Shown here piece after piece: positions 40,546-47,868 of a stretch of 64,000 bases of DNA. Positions within the stretch are counted from its first letter, which is position 1, and the number at the start of each line of letters is the position of its first letter. Location: assembly GCA_964647255.1 (NCBI GenBank), contig CAZYGI010000005.1, forward strand, positions 1-64,000, given 5' to 3'. This DNA is from CAWJEL01 sp964647255 (GTDB lineage: Bacteria > Chloroflexota > Anaerolineae > CG2-30-64-16). The translations under genes were made by a program, and so were the position numbers. The notes below the pieces were generated by a model. It was not told where the DNA came from. It ran no database searches and saw nothing but the letters and a program-made list of their open reading frames with translations.

Positions 40546-40574
40546 CGGAGACGAAGCCTAAGGCTCCGTCTCCG
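40546..40574. terminator. Hairpin between convergent prx and queA
   Basis: CGGAGACG and AGCC pair with GGCT and CGTCTCCG around TAA. No strong T-run on either side. Its place between convergent genes suggests a two-way terminator. Confidence 0.5.
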
Positions 40575-40650
40575 TGCGGGTATCACACCGAATCCGAGAG
40601 CTTGATCCTGACCGAGCCTGGCTTGGTCCAACTGGCGCAGTTCATCTTGT

Positions 40651-41775
40651 TCACAGCATCAACATCGCATCCCCGAAACTGAAGAAGCGATACCGCTCCC
40701 GGATTGCTTCGGCGTAGGCCCGGTCAATCAGCTCTTTTCCCGCAAACGCGCTCACCAGCATTAACAGGGTGGATTTCGGCAGGTGGAAGTTCGTCACCAT
40801 GACATCCACCGCGCGGAAGATGTGGCCGGGCCGGATGAAGAGATCGGTCTCGCCGGTGAAAGCCGCCACGCGCTGCCAGCCGCAGACCGCGCCATCGGGA
40901 ACAGTGTCGCACGGCCGGTAGCCCAGCGCGATCTTGGCTGCACTCTCCAGGGTGCGAACAACCGTCGTGCCAACGGCGATCACCCGGCCGCCGGACAGCC
41001 GGGCCTCATTGACGGCCCGCGCCGTCTCGGCGCCTAGCTCGGCCCACTCGCGATGGATCTGATGCTCCTCGATGTTCTCGGCCTGCACCGGCCGGAAGGT
41101 GTCCAGCCCGATGTGCAGCGTGACAAACGCCAGGTTGACCCCGCGCTCGCGCAGCGCCAGCATCAGCTCCGGGGTGAAATGCAGTCCTGCAGTGGACGAC
41201 GCGACCGAGCCCTCGATCCGGCTGTAGACCGTCTGGTAGCGCTCGGGGTCGGCCAGCGGCGCGTGGATGTACGGCGGCAGCGGCACCTCGCCCACATCCC
41301 ACAGCCACTCGCCGGTCGGCGGATCGAAAGCGATGACCCGGCCGCCGCTCGCGGTCTCGGCCAGGACGGTTGCGGTGATGTCGCGCCCGCCGCCGCCGTG
41401 CCGCACGCGCACCTGCACCCCCGGCCGCAACCCCTTGCCGCCAACCAGACATTCCCAGGCGTCCCCCTGCTCCTGAACCCGCAGTAGCGGTTCGGGAGCA
41501 GGGGTCAAGGGAGCGGGGGCCGGTCGCAGCAGAAAGATCTCCACCGCCCCACCCGTCGGCTTAACCCCGTGCAGCCGCGCCGGGATCACCCGGCTGTCGT
41601 TGCCCACCAACAGATCGCCGGGCCGCAGGTAGTCCAAGATGTCGTGGAACGTCCGATGGGCGATCTCGCCCGTGCGGCGGTCCAACACCAACAGCCGCGA
41701 AGCGTCGCGCGGCTCGATCGGCGTCTGTGCGATCAGCTCGGGCGGGAGGGTGTAGTCGAAGTCGTTCGTTTTCAT
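40651..41775 (-). CDS. queA: S-adenosylmethionine:tRNA ribosyltransferase-isomerase
   Basis: Adds the epoxyqueuosine ring to tRNA in queuosine synthesis. A 374-residue protein with the characteristic N-terminus (DFDYTLPPELIAQTPIEPRDASRLLVLDR), VGNDSRVIPARL, GEWLWDVGEVPLPPYIHAP and the C-terminal end (TNFHLPKSTLLMLVSAFAGKELIDRAYAEAI). The start at 41775 (MKTNDFDY) fits the family; the ATG seven codons earlier lacks support. A proline/alanine-rich insert (RPAPAPLTPAPEPLL) is unusual. It lies downstream of ruvB in the common ruvB-queA order. Confidence 0.94.
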   Translation of the reverse strand: MKTNDFDYTLPPELIAQTPIEPRDASRLLVLDRRTGEIAHRTFHDILDYLRPGDLLVGNDSRVIPARLHGVKPTGGAVEIFLLRPAPAPLTPAPEPLLRVQEQGDAWECLVGGKGLRPGVQVRVRHGGGGRDITATVLAETASGGRVIAFDPPTGEWLWDVGEVPLPPYIHAPLADPERYQTVYSRIEGSVASSTAGLHFTPELMLALRERGVNLAFVTLHIGLDTFRPVQAENIEEHQIHREWAELGAETARAVNEARLSGGRVIAVGTTVVRTLESAAKIALGYRPCDTVPDGAVCGWQRVAAFTGETDLFIRPGHIFRAVDVMVTNFHLPKSTLLMLVSAFAGKELIDRAYAEAIRERYRFFSFGDAMLML

Positions 41776-41856
41776 GGAGATTCTTCGCTGGGGCATCGCC
41801 GCGACACAGGTTGAGCCGTTAGCCCGCTCAGAGTGACCGGGGGAGCGGCTTTTTGA
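41776..41856. repeat. Degraded hairpin remnant between ruvB and queA
   Basis: Contains GATTCTTCGCTGGGGC and GCCCGCTCAGAGTGACC, which look like two worn arms of the CATTCTGAG/ATTCTTCG family. No gene is seen. Confidence 0.35.
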
Positions 41857-42894
41857 TCATTGGCCTTCTTGCGTGAACAACGCGGGCTGCTCGCCGGATT
41901 CGGGGTAAGGTTCGCCCAAGTGAGCGTAGGCCTTGCGCGTCGCCACGCGGCCGCGCGGGGTGCGGTCAAGGAAGCCGAGCTGAAGCAGATAAGGCTCGAC
42001 AACATCCATGATCGTGTCGGACTCCTCGGAAAGCGACGCGGCAATGGTCTCCAGCCCCACCGGTCCCCCGCGAAAATCGCGGATGATGCGGCTCAGCACC
42101 GCCCGGTCGAGTGCGTCAAGCCCCAGGTTGTCCACATCCAGGAGCGCCAGTGCCTCCGCAGCGCTGGCGCCGGTGATCGCGCCGTCCCCGCGCACCTGGG
42201 CGTAATCCCGCGCGCGGCGCAGCAGACGCAGGGCCACGCGCGGTGTACCGCGGCCGCGACGGGCGATCTCGGCGATACCGTCGGCCGTGATGGGCGCCTG
42301 GAGCAGCCCGGCCGCGCGCTGGACGATCTTCTGCACCGCCTCCACGTCGTAAAAATCGAAGCGATACGTCGCACCGAAACGCGCACGCAGCGGCGCGGTC
42401 ATCAGCGCCAGCCGGGTCGTCGCGCCGATCAGCGTGAAGCGCGGCAGCTTCAGGCGGATGTTCCGTGCGCTCGGCCCTTTGCCGATCACGATGTCCAGCG
42501 CGAAGTCCTCCATCGCCGGGTAAAGCACCTCTTCGACCGCGCGACCCAGGCGGTGGACCTCGTCAATGAACAGGATGTCGCCCGCGCGCAGGTTGGTCAG
42601 GATCGCCGCCAGGTCACCGGCGCGCTCGATCGCCGGGCCGGCCGTGACTTTCAGCCCGACGCCCATCTCCGTGCTCAACACGTGCGCCAAGGTTGTCTTT
42701 CCCAGCCCCGGCGGCCCGTAGAACAGGACGTGATCCAATGGCTCCCCGCGGGCACGCGCGGCTTGAATCAGGATGCTCAGGTTCTCCCGCAGGCGATCCT
42801 GGCCGACGATCTCGGCCAGGGTGCGCGGACGGAGTGCAGCATCCACCACCACTTCTTCGGGACGGCTTTGCGGCGAAATCGGGCGATCAGGCAT
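41857..42894 (-). CDS. ruvB: Holliday junction branch migration ATPase RuvB
   Basis: Hexameric motor of the RuvABC resolvasome. The 345-residue product has the full signatures: RPRTLAEIVGQDRLRENL, Walker A GPPGLGKTTLAHV, Walker B LFIDEVHRLGRAVEE, GPSARNIRLKLPRFTLIGATTRL and the winged-helix C-terminus (LGFLDRTPRGRVATRKAYAHL). ruvA and ruvC are not in the window. The promoter at 42930-42958 faces this way. Confidence 0.97.
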   Translation of the reverse strand: MPDRPISPQSRPEEVVVDAALRPRTLAEIVGQDRLRENLSILIQAARARGEPLDHVLFYGPPGLGKTTLAHVLSTEMGVGLKVTAGPAIERAGDLAAILTNLRAGDILFIDEVHRLGRAVEEVLYPAMEDFALDIVIGKGPSARNIRLKLPRFTLIGATTRLALMTAPLRARFGATYRFDFYDVEAVQKIVQRAAGLLQAPITADGIAEIARRGRGTPRVALRLLRRARDYAQVRGDGAITGASAAEALALLDVDNLGLDALDRAVLSRIIRDFRGGPVGLETIAASLSEESDTIMDVVEPYLLQLGFLDRTPRGRVATRKAYAHLGEPYPESGEQPALFTQEGQ

Positions 42895-42929
42895 GGCGAC
42901 CTTTCAGGTGACGAAAATTCCCGAGCGGC

Positions 42930-42958
42930 ATTATACCAGACCCGGCCGGTTTCAACCA
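42930..42958 (-). promoter_or_regulatory. Promoter of ruvB-queA
   Basis: Minus strand TGGTTG (42953-42958), 17-base spacer, TATAAT (42930-42935) with TGG ahead as extended -10. It lies about 35 bases upstream of ruvB. Confidence 0.6.
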
Positions 42959-42970
42959 GCAGCGCGGACG

Positions 42971-42999
42971 TTGACGCGTTCAACGTTCTGTGGTATAAG
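42971..42999 (+). promoter_or_regulatory. Promoter of the DksA/TraR-like gene
   Basis: TTGACG (42971-42976), 17-base spacer, TATAAG (42994-42999), also with TGG just ahead. Back to back with the ruvB promoter. Confidence 0.65.
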
Positions 43000-43070
43000 A
43001 GGACAGCTTTTGCCCCGGTCAGATAGAAGTACAACCCTTTGACCGCAAGACACGGACCGAGGAGATACCC

Positions 43071-43454
43071 ATGCCGACTCGCCAACAGATCATCATCCGC
43101 GAACGCCATAAGCTGCTTGACGAGCAGAAACGGATCGCCGGTGAGTTGGAGCGCCTGCGTGAGGCGCTCAAAGTTGAAGTTGATGTTGACCCTGAAGAGG
43201 GCGACGCCGACCTGCTCGAGCGTGAAAAGAACGTCGCGTTGGTCAGCCAGCTCGAGGTCAAGCTGGCGCGCGTGCAAGCCGCGCTGCGCTCCATCGAAAA
43301 GGGCAAGTACGGCATCTGCGAGCGCTGCGGCAACGAGATCCCCACCGAGCGCCTTGACGTGCGGCCCGATGCCACGCTTTGCGTCACTTGCCAGGTGGAA
43401 GTCGAGAAGCTGATTAAACGCGGCCAGCTACGTCAAGCCCAAGAAATCGTGTGA
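43071..43454 (+). CDS. TraR/DksA-family zinc finger protein
   Basis: A 127-residue protein with an N-terminal coiled coil (residues about 8-80) and a C-terminal C4 zinc finger (CERCGNEIPTERL ... CVTC, about 83-107). DksA-family proteins bind the secondary channel of RNA polymerase and modulate transcription with ppGpp. The gene is monocistronic, with its own promoter and a terminator at 43510-43554. GGAGATACCC precedes the ATG. Confidence 0.9.
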   Translation: MPTRQQIIIRERHKLLDEQKRIAGELERLREALKVEVDVDPEEGDADLLEREKNVALVSQLEVKLARVQAALRSIEKGKYGICERCGNEIPTERLDVRPDATLCVTCQVEVEKLIKRGQLRQAQEIV

Positions 43455-43509
43455 CGCTATGTCCAGGAGAGGTGCGGGCGTGACATCTTGTCAGCCTGCC
43501 GGAATGCAG

Positions 43510-43554
43510 ACGGGTTTGGCAAGCCTCTGAGTGAGGAAGCCAGACCCGTTTTTT
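43510..43554 (+). terminator. Intrinsic terminator or attenuator before upp
   Basis: ACGGGTTTGGC (43510-43520) pairs with GCCAGACCCGT (43539-43549) and runs into TTTTTT. It lies between the DksA-like gene and upp, 34 bases before the upp start, so it could also attenuate upp. Confidence 0.8.
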
Positions 43555-43587
43555 CTGCCCGGAGACCGGACAGAAGGGAGCGCTTTC

Positions 43588-44220
43588 ATGTTGCCAGAAA
43601 ACGTCTTCGTTTCAGGCCATCCACTCATCCGACACAAGCTTTCGATCCTACGTAACAAGGACACGGAACCCAAGAAGTTCCGTGAGCTGATCCGAGAGAT
43701 TTCGATCCTGCTCGCTTACGAGGCGACCTCCGACCTTGGCTTGAAGCCGAAAGAGGTTGAGACGCCGATGGGGATCGCCCACTGCGCGGAACTCACCGAG
43801 GCGATCGGCCTGGTGCCGGTGCTGCGGGCCGGGCTGGGCATGGTGGAGGGCATTTGGGAGATGATGCCGGGCGCCGAGGTCTGGCACATCGGCCTCTTCC
43901 GCGACGAGCGGACGCTGCGGCCCGTGCAATACTACAACAAGCTGCCCGTCGCGCCCACCGTCCAGGTGTGCCTGATGCTCGATCCGATGCTCGCGACCGG
44001 CGGCTCGGCGGTGGCGACGGTGGACATCCTGAAGCGTTGGGGTGCGCTCCGGATCAAATACGTGGGCATCATCGGCGCGCCGGAAGGCGTCGAGCGGCTG
44101 CACACTGCGCACCCCGATGTCCCGATCCACCTGGCCGCCGTGGACGAGCGGCTCAACGAGATCGGCTACATCGTGCCCGGCCTGGGCGACGCGGGTGACC
44201 GGCAGTTCGGGACAGGATGA
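43588..44220 (+). CDS. upp: Uracil phosphoribosyltransferase
   Basis: Pyrimidine salvage: uracil plus PRPP gives UMP. A 210-residue protein with VSGHPLIRHKLSILRNKDTEPKKFREL at the N-terminus, VPVLRAGLGMVEG, the PRPP loop LDPMLATGGSAVATV (about 131-145) and the uracil-binding C-terminus GYIVPGLGDAGDRQFGT. GAAGGGAG lies ahead of the ATG at 43588. Confidence 0.96.
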   Translation: MLPENVFVSGHPLIRHKLSILRNKDTEPKKFRELIREISILLAYEATSDLGLKPKEVETPMGIAHCAELTEAIGLVPVLRAGLGMVEGIWEMMPGAEVWHIGLFRDERTLRPVQYYNKLPVAPTVQVCLMLDPMLATGGSAVATVDILKRWGALRIKYVGIIGAPEGVERLHTAHPDVPIHLAAVDERLNEIGYIVPGLGDAGDRQFGTG

Positions 44221-44334
44221 GGGAGCTATTGTTGATTGGCCGGCTGCGCGTGTAATGAAGCGCCGAAGGTCGGCGACTGAAACGCGCTGCCGCGGATGCC
44301 CCCATCATATCTGGCACAGATTGGCCGCCTCACG

Positions 44335-44340
44335 TATAAT
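44335..44340 (+). promoter_or_regulatory. TATAAT -10 element before the dCMP deaminase gene
   Basis: TATAAT at 44335-44340 in an otherwise non-coding stretch, about 105 bases before the deaminase ATG. No clear -35 was found at the right distance. Confidence 0.4.
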
Positions 44341-44445
44341 AGCCGGGTTTTGGCGGAACCGATGTGCGCGGTAACACGCGGGATTCGCGGATGGAATGCT
44401 CACGCGGTGTACGCCTCACGAATCACAATAACCACTCAGGAAAGC

Positions 44446-44934
44446 ATGACAGATACGACAGCTCCCCGTCCCCCGTGGGACGACTACTTCATGGACATCA
44501 CCCTCCAGGTGGCGCGGCGGAGCACCTGCGACCGCGCGCACGTCGGCTCGATCATCGTCAAGGATAAGCGCATCCTGACGACGGGTTACAACGGTGCGCC
44601 CGCCGGGCTGCCGCACTGCGATGAGATCGGCCACTTGATGATCGCCGGGCACTGCGTCCGCACGCTGCACGCGGAGCAGAACGCGATCATCCAGGCTGCG
44701 CTGCACGGCGTCAGCGTCGAGGGCAGCACCCTGTACGTGACGCACCAGCCGTGCCTGACCTGCGCCAAAATGATCATCAATGCGGGCATCCGGCGCGTGG
44801 TCTACGCGGGGCACTACCCGGACGAGAACGCTGTGGCGTTCCTCCGCGACGCCGGTGTCGCGCTCGAACCGTGGACGCGGCCTGCGCGTGCGGCCGAGCC
44901 CGGCGAAGACGCGGACAACGTCGCGACGGAGTGA
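44446..44934 (+). CDS. Deoxycytidylate (dCMP) deaminase family protein
   Basis: A 162-residue zinc deaminase. The zinc site motifs are HAEQNAI (His ligand and catalytic Glu, about residues 84-90) and PCLTCAKM (two Cys ligands, about 112-119). The N-terminal RPPWDDYFMDITLQVARRSTCDRAHVG and GYNGAPAGLPHC are typical of dCMP deaminase/ComEB proteins, which convert dCMP to dUMP. CAGGAAAGC precedes the ATG. Location after upp fits pyrimidine metabolism. Confidence 0.92.
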   Translation: MTDTTAPRPPWDDYFMDITLQVARRSTCDRAHVGSIIVKDKRILTTGYNGAPAGLPHCDEIGHLMIAGHCVRTLHAEQNAIIQAALHGVSVEGSTLYVTHQPCLTCAKMIINAGIRRVVYAGHYPDENAVAFLRDAGVALEPWTRPARAAEPGEDADNVATE

Positions 44935-44994
44935 GTCGGCGAATCGCGGGGGCCGCACGACGCCGATCGTATGCAGAGGATGAGAAATCGAGCC

Positions 44995-45771
44995 ATGGAT
45001 ATCACTGGACACGCAGATCCGAAAAGGTGGTTCGTTGCGGGCGCGCTCGCGGCGCTCTGTCTGATGGCGGTGGTGTTGGTTTTGAGCGGCTGTGCGGCGG
45101 CTGAACCGGCTGCAACGCCAACGCCCACCAAGACCCAGATGCCGACTTTCACGCCCGCGCCGCCCACGGCCACGGCGACTGAGATTCCGCCGACCGCGAC
45201 GGCGACGGTCATGCCGACAGCCACTGCAGAACCCACCGCGACGGCTGCGCCGCCGACGGCGCAGCCGACCGCGGTCCCGCCGACCGCCACCCCGCAGCCG
45301 GCCGCGCCGAAGCCGACGGCCCGACCTGCGCAGCCGACCGCGGTCCCGCAGCCGGTTGTGACCGACCCCTGCGCGGGCATCGGCGGCGACGGGTGCAAGT
45401 GGCGCGTCACCGGCGGGCCAAGCTTCGGTGAAAACGGCGGGATGGAGCTCAAGCTGCAGCTTCTCTTCATCCACAGCGGCGTTGAGGGCGGACAGCCGCA
45501 GGGCAGCTATTTCATCGTCGTAGAGAAAGACGGCCAACGCCTTCCGATCCCCGACAGCGTGCGCAGCATCGCGCTGGAGTCCAGCACGGGTTTGCTCGGC
45601 AAGTATAATTACGAGTACAGCCTCGGCGTAGACAAGCTGCCGGGCAACACCGTGGCCGGTCATTACCGATTGTGGGTATTGGATGGCAACGGCGAGCGCG
45701 ATAGCCGGAACATCGAATTCGACGTGCCGGCCAACAGCGGGCTGATTTGGATCAAGTTCGATCAAAACTAA
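44995..45771 (+). CDS. Lipoprotein with Thr-Pro-Ala linker
   Basis: A 258-residue exported lipoprotein: signal peptide with lipobox LSGC (Cys33), a low-complexity TPT/TAT/PPTA linker (residues about 40-120) and a C-terminal beta domain (CKWRVTGGPSFGENGGMELKLQLLFIHSG ... IEFDVPANSGLIWIKF). TPTATP linkers are frequent in Chloroflexota surface lipoproteins. The family of the domain is not recognised. Alternative starts exist at 44971 and 44980. Confidence 0.8.
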   Translation: MDITGHADPKRWFVAGALAALCLMAVVLVLSGCAAAEPAATPTPTKTQMPTFTPAPPTATATEIPPTATATVMPTATAEPTATAAPPTAQPTAVPPTATPQPAAPKPTARPAQPTAVPQPVVTDPCAGIGGDGCKWRVTGGPSFGENGGMELKLQLLFIHSGVEGGQPQGSYFIVVEKDGQRLPIPDSVRSIALESSTGLLGKYNYEYSLGVDKLPGNTVAGHYRLWVLDGNGERDSRNIEFDVPANSGLIWIKFDQN

Positions 45772-46175
45772 AGTACGTCTTTCTGAAACGCTCGATTCCG
45801 CGCAGCGGCAGGCGGCCCGACAAGCTACGCTTACGCACGAGATGCTTCGGCACCTGATTCCAAAAGTTTAGCGAATGTCATCCTGAGCGGATCTGCTTCG
45901 CAAGCTGCGGCACCGTTAAAGTCTGACCGTGCCTCAGCATGACATGCGATCTTGTGAAAACAGAGCGAAGGATCTCGTTCCGGCCGAAATCTCTAAGCGA
46001 GTTAACAACTCAACACGCCTCCCGATAAGTCACACCAGCGAAGAATCTCGTGTCCTTGCATGTCGGGAGTGGCGAGGCGACGGTGCAACGTCGTCTATGT
46101 TGAGCGAATGGATGCTTCACTGACGATTCGCTGTAACGGGCTGTAAGCTGTTAGCTCGTTCAGCATGACCTTCTT
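45772..46175. other. Intergenic region with dispersed hairpin, no gene seen
   Basis: TGTCATCCTGAGCGG (about 45877) pairs with CCGTGCCTCAGCATGACA (ending about 45944), a copy of the family at 17333. GCGAAGGATCTCG and, at 46148, TTAGCTCGTTCAGCATGACC look like parts of a second copy. The rest carries no supportable open frame. Confidence 0.5.
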
Positions 46176-47555
46176 ATGACGACCGATGTGCGAGAAACCA
46201 CCATGACCGATACCGCTATCCTGCGTATGCCCGACGGCTTCCTGTGGGGCGCGGCGACCGCCGCACACCAGAACGAAGGCGGCAACCGCAACAACCAGTG
46301 GGCGGCCTGGGAGCAGCAGCCCGGCCGCATCCACAACGACGCCGTGGCCGGCAAGGCAACCGACTGGTGGAACCTGGAGACCGCCGAGGCCGATTTCGAC
46401 CGCGCGGCCGAGCTCGGGCTGAACAGCCTGCGCATCTCGGTCGAGTGGAGCCGGATCGAGCCGGAAGAGGGGCTGTTCGACCAGACCGCGCTGCGTAAGT
46501 ACGCGGAGATGGTCGGCCTGCTGCGCGCCCGCGGCATCGAGCCGATGGTCACGCTGCACCACTTCACCGACCCGCTGTGGCTGACCGACCTGGGCGCGTG
46601 GGAAAACCCCAAGGTCGAGGACTACTTCGCCCGTTTCACGACCCGCGTTGTGGAGGCGTTGGGCGATCAGGTGACGCTGTGGTGCACGGTCAACGAGCCG
46701 ATCGTCTACGCGTACAATGGGTTCGCGGCCGGCGGAGCGTTCCCACCGGGCGCCAGCAACATCCGCCGCGCGTTCGGCGTGCTGCGGCAGATGATCCTGG
46801 CGCACGGCCGCGCCTACCGGACGATCCATCGCCTGCAGAACGGCGCCCGCGTCGGCCTGGCGCACAATCACCGCGTCTACCTCCCGGCGAACCCGGCCAG
46901 GGCGCTGGATCGGCGCGCGGCAGCGCTGCTGGATCGCATGGCGAACGGCGCGGTCTACGCAGCGTTTACCCGCGGGAAGCTGCTGCCGCCGCTTGGCATG
47001 GGGCAGCGCGTCACCCCCCTGATTGATGCCTGCGATTACATCGGCGTGAACTACTACACACCGGCGCGCGTCCGTTTCGACCCGCGCGCGCCGGGCCAGC
47101 TCTTTGCGCAGCAGTTCTACTCGCCCGAGGCCGAGCTGAGCGATGTGACGCCCACCGGCGAGGCGTATGGCGAGATTGCACCGGAGGGCCTCTACCTGGC
47201 GCTGATGCAGGCCGCGGCCTACGGCAAGCCGCTGTACGTCACCGAAAACGGCGTGCCCGATCACGACGACGACGTGCGCCCGCGCTTCATCGCCACGCAC
47301 CTGGCCGAGACCTGGCGTGCGATCCGGGACGGCGCGGACGTGCGGGGCTTCTATCACTGGACGCTGGTGGACAACTTCGAGTGGGCCGCCGCCTGGAGCC
47401 TGCGCTTCGGTTTGTTTGAGCTCGATCCGGCCACCCAGGCCCGCACCCCACGCACCAGCGCCGCGGTCTACAGCCGGATGGCCCAGGCCAACGGCCTGCC
47501 GGTCAGCCTGCTGGAGCGGGTGGCGCCGGGATATCGGCTGCAGGCTGAAAGATAG
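46176..47555 (+). CDS. Glycoside hydrolase family 1 (beta-glucosidase-like)
   Basis: A 459-residue TIM-barrel glycosidase. The acid/base is E174 in TVNEP, the nucleophile is E357 in YVTENG, and the N-terminal GFLWGAATAAHQNEGGNRNNQWAAWEQ is the GH1 signature. YHWTLVDNFEWAAAWSLRFGL binds sugar. No signal peptide, so it acts on imported sugars. The aglycone and sugar preference are not clear. A second start at 46203 is equally possible. Confidence 0.93.
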   Translation: MTTDVRETTMTDTAILRMPDGFLWGAATAAHQNEGGNRNNQWAAWEQQPGRIHNDAVAGKATDWWNLETAEADFDRAAELGLNSLRISVEWSRIEPEEGLFDQTALRKYAEMVGLLRARGIEPMVTLHHFTDPLWLTDLGAWENPKVEDYFARFTTRVVEALGDQVTLWCTVNEPIVYAYNGFAAGGAFPPGASNIRRAFGVLRQMILAHGRAYRTIHRLQNGARVGLAHNHRVYLPANPARALDRRAAALLDRMANGAVYAAFTRGKLLPPLGMGQRVTPLIDACDYIGVNYYTPARVRFDPRAPGQLFAQQFYSPEAELSDVTPTGEAYGEIAPEGLYLALMQAAAYGKPLYVTENGVPDHDDDVRPRFIATHLAETWRAIRDGADVRGFYHWTLVDNFEWAAAWSLRFGLFELDPATQARTPRTSAAVYSRMAQANGLPVSLLERVAPGYRLQAER

Positions 47556-47618
47556 AGGTTGGAAGGTGGAGGCTGGTCTCCACCTTCCAACCTCCACCTT
47601 CCAATTTCCAGCTTCCAG
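47556..47618. repeat. Period-7 CCACCTT repeats with hairpin
   Basis: GGTTGGAAGGTGGAG (from 47558) pairs with CTCCACCTTCCAACC a few bases later. The right arm continues as heptamers (CCACCTT, CCAATTT, CCAGCTT, CCAGTTT). It may also act as terminator of the GH1 gene. Confidence 0.65.
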
Positions 47619-47619
47619 T

Positions 47620-47648
47620 TTGGCCTTCTCGGCCTGATATGCTATACT
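47620..47648 (+). promoter_or_regulatory. tRNA-Lys promoter
   Basis: TTGGCC (47620-47625), 17-base spacer, TATACT (47643-47648), about 10 bases before the tRNA 5' end. Confidence 0.65.
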
Positions 47649-47658
47649 TTCGTCCGTT

Positions 47659-47731
<73 letters not shown>

Positions 47732-47743
47732 CTCACTCGGATC

Positions 47744-47780
47744 AGCCGGCAGTGCTTCTGGTGCTGCCGGCTTTGTTTTT
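47744..47780 (+). terminator. Terminator after tRNA-Lys
   Basis: AGCCGGCAG (47744-47752) pairs with CTGCCGGCT (47764-47772), followed by TTGTTTTT. Confidence 0.88.
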
Positions 47781-47868
47781 CGGTTGATTGTCAGGCGTTT
47801 CTGAGGTAAGATAGCACCCGGTTCGGCTGTGGACCCAAGCGATGTAACGCCTGAATGCTCACAGTGAG

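Noticed and set aside
44312..44326. Sigma54 promoter (TGGCAC...TTGG) before the dCMP deaminase gene
   Set aside because: The spacing and the GC element do not fit the -24/-12 consensus.
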